From an uncultured Oscillospiraceae bacterium (lineage in GTDB: Bacteria > Bacillota > Clostridia > Oscillospirales > Oscillospiraceae), in NCBI GenBank assembly GCA_910578735.1, contig CAJTSQ010000012.1, positions 1 through 64,000 of the forward strand: a DNA stretch of 64,000 nucleotides, given 5' to 3'. Within the stretch, counting starts at the first letter, position 1. Every line of letters begins with the position of its first letter. The translations under genes and the position numbers were made by a program. The notes under the pieces were generated by a model. It did not search any database, was not told the DNA's origin, and was given only the letters and a program-made list of their open reading frames with translations. Positions 56,615 to 64,000 of this stretch are shown here, piece after piece.

Positions 56615-57703
56615 TTACCACCCCGTAGGCGGAATTTGGTCAGGAGTAATGCTGTCTGTGTAGATTCCGGTGACGCCGGCGGCAATCAGCTCGTTGGCCC
56701 GCGCCGCATCGTTGACCGTATGGACGAAAATCTTTATGTCATGGGGCTCCATCGTCTCAAACCATTCCTCGTTGGGCATATACTCCCACATGGTGAGCAC
56801 AGGAATCCCCTCCCTCTCACAGTAGGAGGCCAAACTTTCCGGCTGGCGGTCCTCCTCGTTTGGTATGGAATAGAAGGTGTAAAGCCAGTTTTCAAAGGGG
56901 TAAAATTCCTCCACCCAGTGCTTGAACTCATTGTGCTGATTCTGCACAATCACGCGGTCCAGTATTTCACTATGTCCGGCGTCCTCCGCGGCCCGCACCA
57001 GCTGCTGAAAGCCGGCCACTACCTCCTCCTGGTCGTAACACTCCTTAAAGTCCGTCATAAAGTACATATCCCTGTGGGCTGTCATCAGCTCGATCAGCCC
57101 AGCGAGGTCGATGGGGGTCTCCGTGCCGAACAGCTTGGTCCCCATAAACTGCTCATAGGTTATGTTGTCGCCGCTGTATTCCAGGCCCGCCTTCCAGCAC
57201 CAGAACTTCCAGTCGTGTTCCAGCACCAGAACTCCGTCCGCTGTAAAGGACAGGTCCCCCTCAAAAACCCGGTGGCCCTTTTGGTAGTTGCTCTCAAAGG
57301 CCTCCAGGGTGTTGGCATAGGCGTTGCCGTTGGGACTGATCCCCCCTGCGTGAGCTACAAGACGATGTTTTTCAAACCAGCGTGCCTCCAGGGGAATGTC
57401 CCTGGGGAACATGGCCAGGGCTGCGGCGGCGGCCGCGCACAGACATAGCCACCTGATTCTTCGATACCACTTGCCAAACGGCAGCTTCCACTGTACCGCC
57501 GCCAGGAGGCAAACCGCCAGAAGTACCACAATCCCAAGCTGGAGGCCTGTTTCCAGGCTCAGATATTCCCGCAGAAATCCCTCCCAGCTCCAGATATGGC
57601 CCGCCCGCTTTAATACATACCCGAAGACCAGAAGGGCCAGAGCTGTGAGCAGGGCCAGCAGTGAGAAGAGGATGTCTCCCACTTTTCTCCCATCCATACC
57701 CAT
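56615..57703 (-). CDS. Membrane-anchored glycerophosphodiester phosphodiesterase
   Basis: The 362-aa protein has three predicted membrane segments in the first 105 residues, then a GDPD TIM-barrel. Catalytic motifs are VAHAGGIS (about 117-124), NTLEAFESN, and FEGDLSFTADGVLVLEHD (about 146-163) with the metal-binding Glu/Asp and second His. It splits glycerophosphodiesters, probably from lipid or teichoic acid turnover, on the outer face or in the membrane. The ATG at 57703 has AGAGGTG upstream. No operon partner is seen. Confidence 0.88.
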   Translation of the reverse strand: MGMDGRKVGDILFSLLALLTALALLVFGYVLKRAGHIWSWEGFLREYLSLETGLQLGIVVLLAVCLLAAVQWKLPFGKWYRRIRWLCLCAAAAAALAMFPRDIPLEARWFEKHRLVAHAGGISPNGNAYANTLEAFESNYQKGHRVFEGDLSFTADGVLVLEHDWKFWCWKAGLEYSGDNITYEQFMGTKLFGTETPIDLAGLIELMTAHRDMYFMTDFKECYDQEEVVAGFQQLVRAAEDAGHSEILDRVIVQNQHNEFKHWVEEFYPFENWLYTFYSIPNEEDRQPESLASYCEREGIPVLTMWEYMPNEEWFETMEPHDIKIFVHTVNDAARANELIAAGVTGIYTDSITPDQIPPTGW

Positions 57704-57784
57704 TCCGGCACCTCTCTTACTCGCTTGAAAGCTGGTACTGCCCAAGTTTCAGCCTGAGCAGTACCATTTTGTGTTATCCCATTT

Positions 57785-58492
57785 TTACACCTGTGTGGGT
57801 TCTTCTCCCCCAAAGGTCTCGAGCGCCTGGGCGGTCTCCGCCCGCTTTTCCTCGATCGCTTCCTTCAAAATCATGTCCTTCACCTTCATAAGCCGGATGG
57901 TATTGGAGCGTTCGTTTTCGTCCAGCTTCATGGTGATATACTTGATGTTGGCCTGCATCTCGGGGATTTTCACGTACTCCAGAGCATTGACCCTGCGGCG
58001 GGTCTTTTCGATCTCCTCGGCCAGCAGCTGGGAGGTCTTTTCAATCTCCGCCAGCCGGAGCATATCAGACAACACCCGGGACAGGGCGTCCACCGCGTCG
58101 TCCAGCTCGCCGCTGGTCTGGGCAAAGCCGTAGGGATAGACCTCGCCGGGGTCCTGGCTGCTGGTGCGGAACTGGTACTGGGGCACGTCCACCGACATGA
58201 TGTTCTGGAAGGTCATGTCCAGCTCCACGCTCTGCTTGGGGTAGAGCAGGGACTGCTCCAGCATCTCCGGGGACATGAGGGCGGCGGCCACCGTGAAAGC
58301 GCCGTGGGCCTTCATCAGGCCCTCCTCCACCCGCTTGCGGAGGGCGCGGTTCTCACGGACCACGTCCATAAACTGCTTCATCAGCTCATCCCGCTTGTCC
58401 TTCAGCAGTTTGTGTCCGCGGATGGAGGTGCGCAGGCGGTTTTTCAGCCGGTTCAGCTCCTGTCGAGTGGGGTTGATTGTTGTGGAAGGCAT
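57785..58492 (-). CDS. ntpD: V-type ATPase subunit D
   Basis: The 235-aa protein forms the central rotor shaft. MPSTTINPTRQELNRLKNRLRTSIRGHKLLKDKRDELMKQF is the typical N-terminal coiled coil, and RRRVNALEYVKIPEMQANIKYITMKLDENERSNTIRLMKVKDM the C-terminal one. It starts directly after the stop of subunit B. The operon ends here. Confidence 0.95.
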   Translation of the reverse strand: MPSTTINPTRQELNRLKNRLRTSIRGHKLLKDKRDELMKQFMDVVRENRALRKRVEEGLMKAHGAFTVAAALMSPEMLEQSLLYPKQSVELDMTFQNIMSVDVPQYQFRTSSQDPGEVYPYGFAQTSGELDDAVDALSRVLSDMLRLAEIEKTSQLLAEEIEKTRRRVNALEYVKIPEMQANIKYITMKLDENERSNTIRLMKVKDMILKEAIEEKRAETAQALETFGGEEPTQV

Positions 58493-59881
58493 TTATACCC
58501 CCCCTTGTTCCTTCTTGGGCATATACTTGGCGATGAACTCAGGCCGGATACGCTTCAGCTCGCTGGCGGGCAGGATGGACAGCAGGTCCCAGCCCAGGTC
58601 CAGGGTCTCGAAGATGGAGCGGTTCTCATCCGTCCCCTGGGAGACGTACCGGCGCTCAAACTCGTCGGCGAACTTGGCGTAGAGCAGATCGGTGGGGGAC
58701 AGGGCCGCCTCGCCCAGGATGGACATCAGCTCCTTGTTCTCCTTGCCGGTGGCGTAGGCCGCAAAGAGCTGGTTCATGGTGCCGGCGTGGTCCTCCCGGG
58801 TCTTGCCCTCGCCGGTGCCCTTGTCCTTCAGACGGGACAGGGAGGGCAGCACGTCCACCGGGGGATTGACGCCCTTACGGAACAGCTCACGGGACAGGAT
58901 GATCTGGCCCTCGGTGATATATCCGGTCAGGTCGGGGATGGGGTGGGTCTTGTCGTCCTCGGGCATGGTGAGGATGGGGATCATGGTGATGGACCCCTCC
59001 TTGCCCACCTGACGGCCGGCCCGCTCGTAGAGGGTGGCCAGGTCGGTGTACAGGTAGCCGGGGTAGCCGCGGCGGCCCGGGACCTCCTTCTTGGCGGCGG
59101 ACACCTCACGCAGGGCCTCGGCATAGTTGGTGATGTCGGTGAGGATGACCAGCACGTGCATCCCCTTCTCAAAGGCCAGGTACTCCGCGGCGGTGAGGGC
59201 CATACGGGGGGTGGCGATACGCTCGACGGCGGGGTCGTTGGCCAGGTTGGTGAACAGCACGGTGCGGTCGATGGCGCCGGTGCGGCGGAACTCCTGGACG
59301 AAGAACTCGGACTCCTCGAAGGTGATGCCGATGGCGGCGAAGACCACGGCGAAGTTGGACTCACCGTCCAGCACCTTGGCCTGGCGGGCGATCTGGGCAG
59401 CCAGGGCGGAGTGGGGCAGGCCGGAGCCGGAGAAGATGGGCAGCTTCTGGCCGCGGACCAGAGTGTTCAGTCCGTCGATGGTGGAGATGCCCGTCTGGAT
59501 AAACTCGTTGGGGTAATTCCGGGCGGCGGGGTTCATGGCCAGGCCGTTGATGTCACGGTACTCGTCGGCCAGGATGGCGGGGCCGCCGTCGATGGGCTGG
59601 CCCATGCCGTTGAAGACCCGGCCCAGCATGTCGCCGGAGACGGCCAGCTGAAGGGGGTGGCCCAGGAAACGGATCTTGGACTCGGCCAGGTTGATGCCGG
59701 CGGAGGCCTCGAACAGCTGGACCACGGCGGAATCGCCGTTGACCTCCAGCACCTTACAGCGGCGGATGGTGCCGTCGGTGAGCTCCACCTCAGCCAGCTC
59801 GTCGTAGGTGACGCCCTGGACCCGCCTGACCACCATCAGAGGGCCGGAGATCTCTTCGATTGTCTTATATTCCCGAATCAT
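58493..59881 (-). CDS. ntpB: V-type ATPase subunit B
   Basis: The 462-aa non-catalytic nucleotide-binding subunit of the V1 head. IFSGSGLPHSALAAQIARQAKV (about 153-174) has lost the Walker A lysine, as expected for subunit B. ALTAAEYLAFEKGMHVLVILTDITNYAEALREVSAAKKEVPGRRGYPGYLYTDLATLYERAG is the family signature. It overlaps subunit A by 4 bases. Confidence 0.96.
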   Translation of the reverse strand: MIREYKTIEEISGPLMVVRRVQGVTYDELAEVELTDGTIRRCKVLEVNGDSAVVQLFEASAGINLAESKIRFLGHPLQLAVSGDMLGRVFNGMGQPIDGGPAILADEYRDINGLAMNPAARNYPNEFIQTGISTIDGLNTLVRGQKLPIFSGSGLPHSALAAQIARQAKVLDGESNFAVVFAAIGITFEESEFFVQEFRRTGAIDRTVLFTNLANDPAVERIATPRMALTAAEYLAFEKGMHVLVILTDITNYAEALREVSAAKKEVPGRRGYPGYLYTDLATLYERAGRQVGKEGSITMIPILTMPEDDKTHPIPDLTGYITEGQIILSRELFRKGVNPPVDVLPSLSRLKDKGTGEGKTREDHAGTMNQLFAAYATGKENKELMSILGEAALSPTDLLYAKFADEFERRYVSQGTDENRSIFETLDLGWDLLSILPASELKRIRPEFIAKYMPKKEQGGV

Positions 59882-61653
59882 GCTTCATCCGCTCCCTTCT
59901 CGGCGATGGCGGTAATCTGGTCCTCCATCTCCTTGGTGATAATGTCGTAAGCGGCCTGATACTCGTCGGCCACCACCGACTTGGCCCGGCCGATCTTCTC
60001 CCGTACGGGGACGGAGAACAGGTCGTTCAGGCTGCCGCCCTTGGCGGAGGCGTCCCGGCACAGGTCCTCATAGCGGCGGATCATGGCCAGCATCCGGGCC
60101 TGGCGGTCGTACTCGGAGTAGCAGTCGATATCCACGAAGGAGTTCTGCTGGAGGAAGTCCTCCCGGAGCATCTTGGCGATCTCCAGGGTGATCTGGTCCT
60201 TGGCGGACAGGGAGTCCTTACCAACCAGCTGGACGATTTCGTTCAGGTTGGCCTCCTCCTGGAGGGTGGACATGGCCCACTCCCGGTTAATCAGGAAGTC
60301 CTTGCCCAGGTTCTCGTCATACCAGGGGCGCAGGGAGTCCAGGTACAGGGTATGGGAGGTGAGCCAGTTGATGGCGGGGAAGTGGCGGCGGTAGGCCAGG
60401 GAGGCGTCCAGGGCCCAGAACACCTTTACAATACGCATGGTGGCCTGGGAGACGGGCTCGGACAGGTCGCCGCCCGGGGGGGAGACCGCGCCCACGGCGG
60501 TCAGGGAGCCGCGGCGGTCCTCGTCGGACCCCAGACAGGAGACGGAGCCGGCCCGCTCGTAGAACTGGGCCAGACGGGAGGACAGGTAGGCGGGGTAGCC
60601 CTCCTCGCCGGGCATCTCCTCCAGACGGCCGGACATCTCACGCAGAGCCTCGGCCCAGCGGGAGGTGGAGTCGGCGATGACGGCCACTGCGTAGCCCATG
60701 TCCCGGAAATACTCGGCGATGGTAATGCCGGTATAGATGGAGGCCTCACGGGCGGCCACCGGCATGTCGGAGGTGTTGGCAATGAGCACGGTACGCTTCA
60801 TCAGGGTCTCGCCGGTGCGGGGGTCGATGAGCTCGGGGAACTCCCGGAGCACATCGGTCATCTCGTTGCCACGCTCGCCGCAGCCGATGTAGATCACCAC
60901 ATCCACGTCGGAGAACTTGGCCAGGGCGTGCTGCATCACCGTCTTGCCCGAACCAAAGGGGCCGGGGATGGCGGCGGTGCCCCCCTTGGCCACGGGGAAG
61001 AAGGTGTCCACGATCCGCTGGCCGGACTGGAGGGGAATCACAGGGGGGTACTTATGCTTATAGGGGCGGCCCACACGGACGGGCCACTTCTGCATCATGG
61101 TCAGCTCGTGCTTTTCCCCCTTGTCGTCCACCAGAACGCCGATCTTGTCCAGCACGGTGTAGGAGCCGGACTGGATGGACTCGATGGTGCCGCTCATTTT
61201 CGGGGGGATCATGATCTTGTGGAGGATGGAGTTGGTCTCCTGGACGGTGCCGATGATGTCGCCGCCCACCACCTTGTCGCCGGCTTTGACAGTGGCGGTG
61301 AAGTCCCACTTCTTCTCCCGGTCCAGGGCGGGCACCTCCACACCGCGGGGCAGGTTGTTGCCCTTCACCTTCTTCATGATGACCTCCAGCGGGCGCTGGA
61401 TGCCGTCGTAGATGTTCTCGATCAGACCGGGGCCCAGCTCCACGGACAGAGGGGCGCCGGTGGTGACCACGTCGGCGCCGGGGCCCAGGCCGGAGGTCTC
61501 CTCGTAGACCTGGATGGAGGCCGAGCCGCCGGTCATGGTGAGGATCTCGCCGATCAGGCGCTGCTCGCCCACACGGACCACGTCGGCCATGTTGGCCTCC
61601 TCCATGCCGGTGGCCACCACCAGCGGACCGGAGACCTTAACGATTTTTCCCAT
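59878..61653 (-). CDS. ntpA: V-type ATPase catalytic subunit A
   Basis: The 591-aa catalytic subunit hydrolyses or makes ATP at the V1 head. The P-loop GPFGSGKTV is at about residue 230, and the conserved non-homologous region (about 110-200) typical of A subunits is present. DSTSRWAEALREMSGRLEEMPGEEGYPAYLSSRLAQFYERAG is the signature. AAGGTTT precedes the ATG. It is separated from subunit F by a 185-bp repeat, an unusual gap in this operon. Confidence 0.97.
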   Translation of the reverse strand: MGKIVKVSGPLVVATGMEEANMADVVRVGEQRLIGEILTMTGGSASIQVYEETSGLGPGADVVTTGAPLSVELGPGLIENIYDGIQRPLEVIMKKVKGNNLPRGVEVPALDREKKWDFTATVKAGDKVVGGDIIGTVQETNSILHKIMIPPKMSGTIESIQSGSYTVLDKIGVLVDDKGEKHELTMMQKWPVRVGRPYKHKYPPVIPLQSGQRIVDTFFPVAKGGTAAIPGPFGSGKTVMQHALAKFSDVDVVIYIGCGERGNEMTDVLREFPELIDPRTGETLMKRTVLIANTSDMPVAAREASIYTGITIAEYFRDMGYAVAVIADSTSRWAEALREMSGRLEEMPGEEGYPAYLSSRLAQFYERAGSVSCLGSDEDRRGSLTAVGAVSPPGGDLSEPVSQATMRIVKVFWALDASLAYRRHFPAINWLTSHTLYLDSLRPWYDENLGKDFLINREWAMSTLQEEANLNEIVQLVGKDSLSAKDQITLEIAKMLREDFLQQNSFVDIDCYSEYDRQARMLAMIRRYEDLCRDASAKGGSLNDLFSVPVREKIGRAKSVVADEYQAAYDIITKEMEDQITAIAEKGADEA

Positions 61654-61700
61654 AGGCGTTAAAACCTTCTTTCTGGGTAAATTTCTTGATTCGCTTCTAA

Positions 61701-61885
61701 AAGGCCCCTTTTGAAAGGGGCTGTCAGCCGAAGGCTGACTGAGGATTGCGTTTTGCGCAGCAAAACATACGCAGTAAACAAAGTTTTGCAGACCTTGTTT
61801 ATTTCATACATTTCACCTGCGGCGAAATACAATCCTCCGCCCCAGTTTGCGAACTGGGGCACCTCCTTTCAAAAGGAGGTTTTTT
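61701..61885. repeat. Cloverleaf-type palindromic intergenic repeat, copy 2
   Basis: Same layout as 8262-8392: CCCCTTTTGAAAGGGG at one end and CCTCCTTTCAAAAGGAGG at the other, GTCAGCC/GGCTGAC hairpin, GAGGATTGCG pairing with CAATCCTC, and CCCCAGTTTGCGAACTGGGG. The middle (about 61752-61828) is longer and AT-rich. It splits the V-ATPase operon between F and A. Confidence 0.75.
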
Positions 61886-61893
61886 GGTGTGCC

Positions 61894-62202
61894 TTACAGA
61901 ATATCCGCGCCGACGGCCCGTTCGACCGCCGTCTTGACGTTGGCCATGCCGATGCCCAGGGAACCCTCTTTACCGGGGATCAGGATGATGGCCGGGGTGA
62001 GGGCGTCCTTATACCGGGTAACCTCCTGGGGCAGCTGGGCTGCCAGCTGCTCGGTCATATAGATGATGGCGTAGTTCTCCTTGGCCATCCGGTGGAGGGC
62101 CTCCCGGCCCGCCTCGGGGGAGTCCACAGGGCAGACCTCCAGCCCCAGGGCCTTGAAGCCCAGGACGCTGTCCTTGTCGCCCATGGCAGCAATCTTATAC
62201 AT
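61894..62202 (-). CDS. ntpF: V-type ATPase subunit F
   Basis: The 102-aa stalk subunit starts MYKIAAMGDKDSVLGFKALGLEVCPV, with YAIIYMTEQLA and ILIPGKEGSLGIGMANVKTAVERAVG. The ATG at 62202 has GGGGGA 6 bases upstream; a TTG two codons earlier is less well placed. A repeat follows its stop. Confidence 0.94.
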   Translation of the reverse strand: MYKIAAMGDKDSVLGFKALGLEVCPVDSPEAGREALHRMAKENYAIIYMTEQLAAQLPQEVTRYKDALTPAIILIPGKEGSLGIGMANVKTAVERAVGADIL

Positions 62203-62214
62203 CTGCAATCCCCC

Positions 62215-63201
62215 TTACACGTAGGTTTCCCGGAGCCGGGCGCGGATGGTATCTCCATCCAGCCCCGCCGCCCGCCCGGCGAAGATGGCCCGGATGGCGG
62301 TGAACTCCAGCTCTTTGGCGTACAGGTAGCCGATGACCGTCTCCTCCCCGAAGGGGACGCGGCGGGCAGCGGCCAGGTAGGCGGTAAGGGCGTTGTCGCA
62401 CTCCCGCTCGAAGGCGGTGAGGGACTCTCCCCCCGGCACGGCCAGCTTGGCCCCCAGGCTTGCGGCCTGGGCCAGCGGCCCGGACCGGAACACCTCGCCC
62501 AGGGCGTCTCCCCGGGCGGAGGCGATGGCCTGCTCGGACACATTGCCGCCGGGCAGCAGCACCTGGCGCAGGAACTCGCCCTCCCGGCCCATCCGGGCCA
62601 CACGGACGGCGGCACGCAGATTGGCCACGTCCACCGACAGGCGGACATAGCCCTGGAGGAAGGGGCTGCTCAGCTCGCTGGCCAGCCGGGCCATCTCGCT
62701 GTAGCAGGCCTTATCCAGGATCAGGTCGGCCTGCTGGGGGTCGCCCCCCTCAGCCAAAGCGGTTTTTGCCTGCTCCATGGCTTTTTTAAAGGTCTCGCTG
62801 ACGCCGCTGAGGGCCTCCCGTCTCCAGCCATCCCACAGGGCGGCGGGGTCATAGCGGCCGCCGGCCAGCAGCAGGCGCTCCGGGTCGGAGCCCATGGCCT
62901 GGGCCTTTAGGATGGTCTTGGCGTTGTGGTAGTCGTACTTGATCTGGAAGACCTCCACCAGCCGGGGGTCGGGGGCCCCCTGCTCCATGTCCTTGAAGAC
63001 CTGGGCGCGGGCCTGGGCCAGGGCGCCGTCCAGACCGGCGGCGTCGTTATAGCCGCACTCCGCCAGCAGCTTCATAGCCTCGGCGTCGTCCCGGGCCTCG
63101 ATCATCCGGTCCATCCGCTCCCGCGTGAGGAGCTTGTTCTCCATGGCCCGGATGCGGGCGGAGATGGCTAAATAGTCAGTATCTTTTTTGCGGTGGGACA
63201 A
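62215..63201 (-). CDS. ntpC: V-type ATPase subunit C
   Basis: The 328-aa helical protein joins rotor and membrane ring. AISARIRAMENKLLTRERMDRMIEARDDAEAMKLLAECGY is the usual beginning, and KELEFTAIRAIFAGRAAGLDGDTIRARLRETYV the end. It lies 17 bases after subunit E and 12 bases before subunit F. Confidence 0.95.
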   Translation of the reverse strand: MSHRKKDTDYLAISARIRAMENKLLTRERMDRMIEARDDAEAMKLLAECGYNDAAGLDGALAQARAQVFKDMEQGAPDPRLVEVFQIKYDYHNAKTILKAQAMGSDPERLLLAGGRYDPAALWDGWRREALSGVSETFKKAMEQAKTALAEGGDPQQADLILDKACYSEMARLASELSSPFLQGYVRLSVDVANLRAAVRVARMGREGEFLRQVLLPGGNVSEQAIASARGDALGEVFRSGPLAQAASLGAKLAVPGGESLTAFERECDNALTAYLAAARRVPFGEETVIGYLYAKELEFTAIRAIFAGRAAGLDGDTIRARLRETYV

Positions 63202-63218
63202 AGTAACTGCCCCCTTCC

Positions 63219-63905
63219 TTATGATTGAAACAGCGCGTCGGCGACCTTCTTCTCCATCTGCTCCCGCTGAAGCCGCACCAGGGTCTCGAAGGCGCAGTTG
63301 ATCTCCACATCGCCGTCCACCATGATAAAGCCGCCCCTGATGTCCCGGGTCTTTTCCGACAGGGTCAGCCCGGTGCCGGTAACCACTGCGGTGGTGTTGT
63401 GGACCAGCTTACCCACAAAGGCGCCCACCTTGGACTTCGACACCTCCTCGGGCAGGCTGGGGGCCCGGTCCTTCACCAGGGCCTCGTTGACGGCCATGAC
63501 CACCTGCTTGCCCACCCGGGCCCGGTCCTTCTGGGAGAAAATGATCTGCTCTCTGCCGCTGGTGCTGGCCTCCAAAGCAAGCTTGGTCAGCAGGCCGATG
63601 TACTCCTGCTCGGGCAGGGAGCACAGCTTCTCCAGGGCCAGGTCGAAGGCCTCGCCCAGCACCTCCTGCTTGGCGGCCAGCTCCAGCTTGCGCCGCTCCA
63701 GCTGGGCGGCGGAGCTTAACCGCTCCAGCCGCTCGGCGGCGGCCATGCGGCCCTTTTCTACGATGTCATTGGCCTCCTGCTGGGCCTGATGCTCGGCATT
63801 GGCCTGGAGGGCCTTCACCTTCTCGTCCGTCTCCGCCGCCAGCTTATTAATCTCAGCCTGGGCGTCCTGGGCAATTTTGGCGGTGATTTTTTCGATTCCT
63901 TCCAT
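63219..63905 (-). CDS. ntpE: V-type ATPase subunit E
   Basis: The 228-aa peripheral-stalk subunit has a long N-terminal coiled coil (residues about 1-90, KITAKIAQDAQAEINKLAAETDEKVKALQ) and a C-terminal head with IRGGFIMVDGDVEINCAFETLVRLQREQMEKKVADALF. GGAAAGAGA precedes the ATG. Subunit K lies just upstream. Confidence 0.94.
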   Translation of the reverse strand: MEGIEKITAKIAQDAQAEINKLAAETDEKVKALQANAEHQAQQEANDIVEKGRMAAAERLERLSSAAQLERRKLELAAKQEVLGEAFDLALEKLCSLPEQEYIGLLTKLALEASTSGREQIIFSQKDRARVGKQVVMAVNEALVKDRAPSLPEEVSKSKVGAFVGKLVHNTTAVVTGTGLTLSEKTRDIRGGFIMVDGDVEINCAFETLVRLQREQMEKKVADALFQS

Positions 63906-63926
63906 AAGCTGTCTCTCTTTCCAGCC

Positions 63927-64000
63927 TTAGGCGCTGATGTTGATGATCATCAGCATGGAGGCCAGCAGGGACAGGATGGCGTAGAACTCCACGGTGATGC
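63927..64000 (-). CDS. ntpK: V-type ATPase subunit K (partial, C-terminal end only)
   Basis: The last 23 or so residues in frame read TVEFYAILSLLASMLMIINISA before the stop at 63927-63929. The glutamate in TVEFY is at the place of the ion-binding acid of the last membrane helix. The rest, and the ion-specificity residues, lie outside the window. It is 21 bases upstream of subunit E. Confidence 0.8.
   Translation of the reverse strand, partial: ITVEFYAILSLLASMLMIINISA

Noticed and set aside
59860..61662. 600-codon plus-strand open frame opposite V-ATPase subunit A
   Set aside because: Antisense shadow of a highly conserved gene.
1..64000. tRNA, rRNA, CRISPR arrays, integrases or transposases
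   Set aside because: No cloverleaf with CCA and anticodon features, no regularly spaced direct repeats, and no recombinase motifs were seen in reading both strands; weak structures cannot be excluded by eye.

Overview
The window looks like a chromosome segment of a GC-rich, endospore-forming, strictly anaerobic Firmicute of the Oscillospiraceae type (Flavonifractor, Lawsonibacter or Intestinimonas-like). The signs are a complete spoIIIA sporulation operon, a V-type ATPase operon, a butyryl-CoA/acetate-type CoA-transferase with a 3-hydroxybutyryl-CoA dehydrogenase, two rubrerythrins under PerR/Fur-like operators, and strong Shine-Dalgarno sites with sigma-A promoters (many TTGACA-17-TATAAT). 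No rRNA, tRNA, CRISPR, transposase or prophage genes were seen. Genus is inference only.

Layout. 1-9.6 kb: a carboxyltransferase subunit (cut by the window edge), shikimate kinase, a DEAD-box helicase, a CoA-transferase, and serC and serA separated by a divergent regulator pair. 9.7-13.3 kb: a surface-polysaccharide acylation module (DHHW protein, MBOAT acyltransferase, Ig-like lipoprotein). 13.5-22.3 kb: exonuclease III, metF, a TVP38 membrane protein, PerR plus reverse rubrerythrin, the TrkH/TrkA potassium system and uridine phosphorylase. 22.4-26.6 kb: a polyamine ABC transporter in which PotC and PotD are one protein. 26.6-37.7 kb: a minus-strand amino-sugar locus (galE, nucleotidyltransferase, N-acetylhexosamine kinase, PocR-AraC regulator, binding protein, two permeases, nagB, nagA, MsmK-type ATPase). 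37.7-48.1 kb: Na+-symporter, aldose epimerase, rhomboid-like protein, ahcY, GreA, hbd, rubrerythrin, LytTR/DUF3021 and MarR/MATE pairs. 48.2-50.1 kb: two small genes and an intracellular GH13 enzyme. 50.2-55.1 kb: spoIIIAA-AH. 55.2-56.6 kb: an AT-richer islet with a zeta-toxin-like kinase and a 68-aa partner. 56.6-64 kb: a membrane GDPD and the V-ATPase operon (D, B, A, F, C, E, K partial).

How the genes work together. The amino-sugar locus imports a hexosamine glycan, phosphorylates the hexosamine at C1, interconverts Gal/Glc-type UDP-sugars, and deacetylates and deaminates GlcNAc-6-P to fructose-6-P. The V-ATPase and the biotin-dependent decarboxylase-type subunit fit ion-gradient energetics. 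The rubrerythrin pair gives peroxide defence.

The most distinctive non-coding signal is a set of dispersed palindromic intergenic repeats. One class is GC-rich and bounded by GTAGGGG...CCCCTAC. Another is a larger cloverleaf-like class. Members sit inside the spoIIIA and V-ATPase operons and even supply stop codons.
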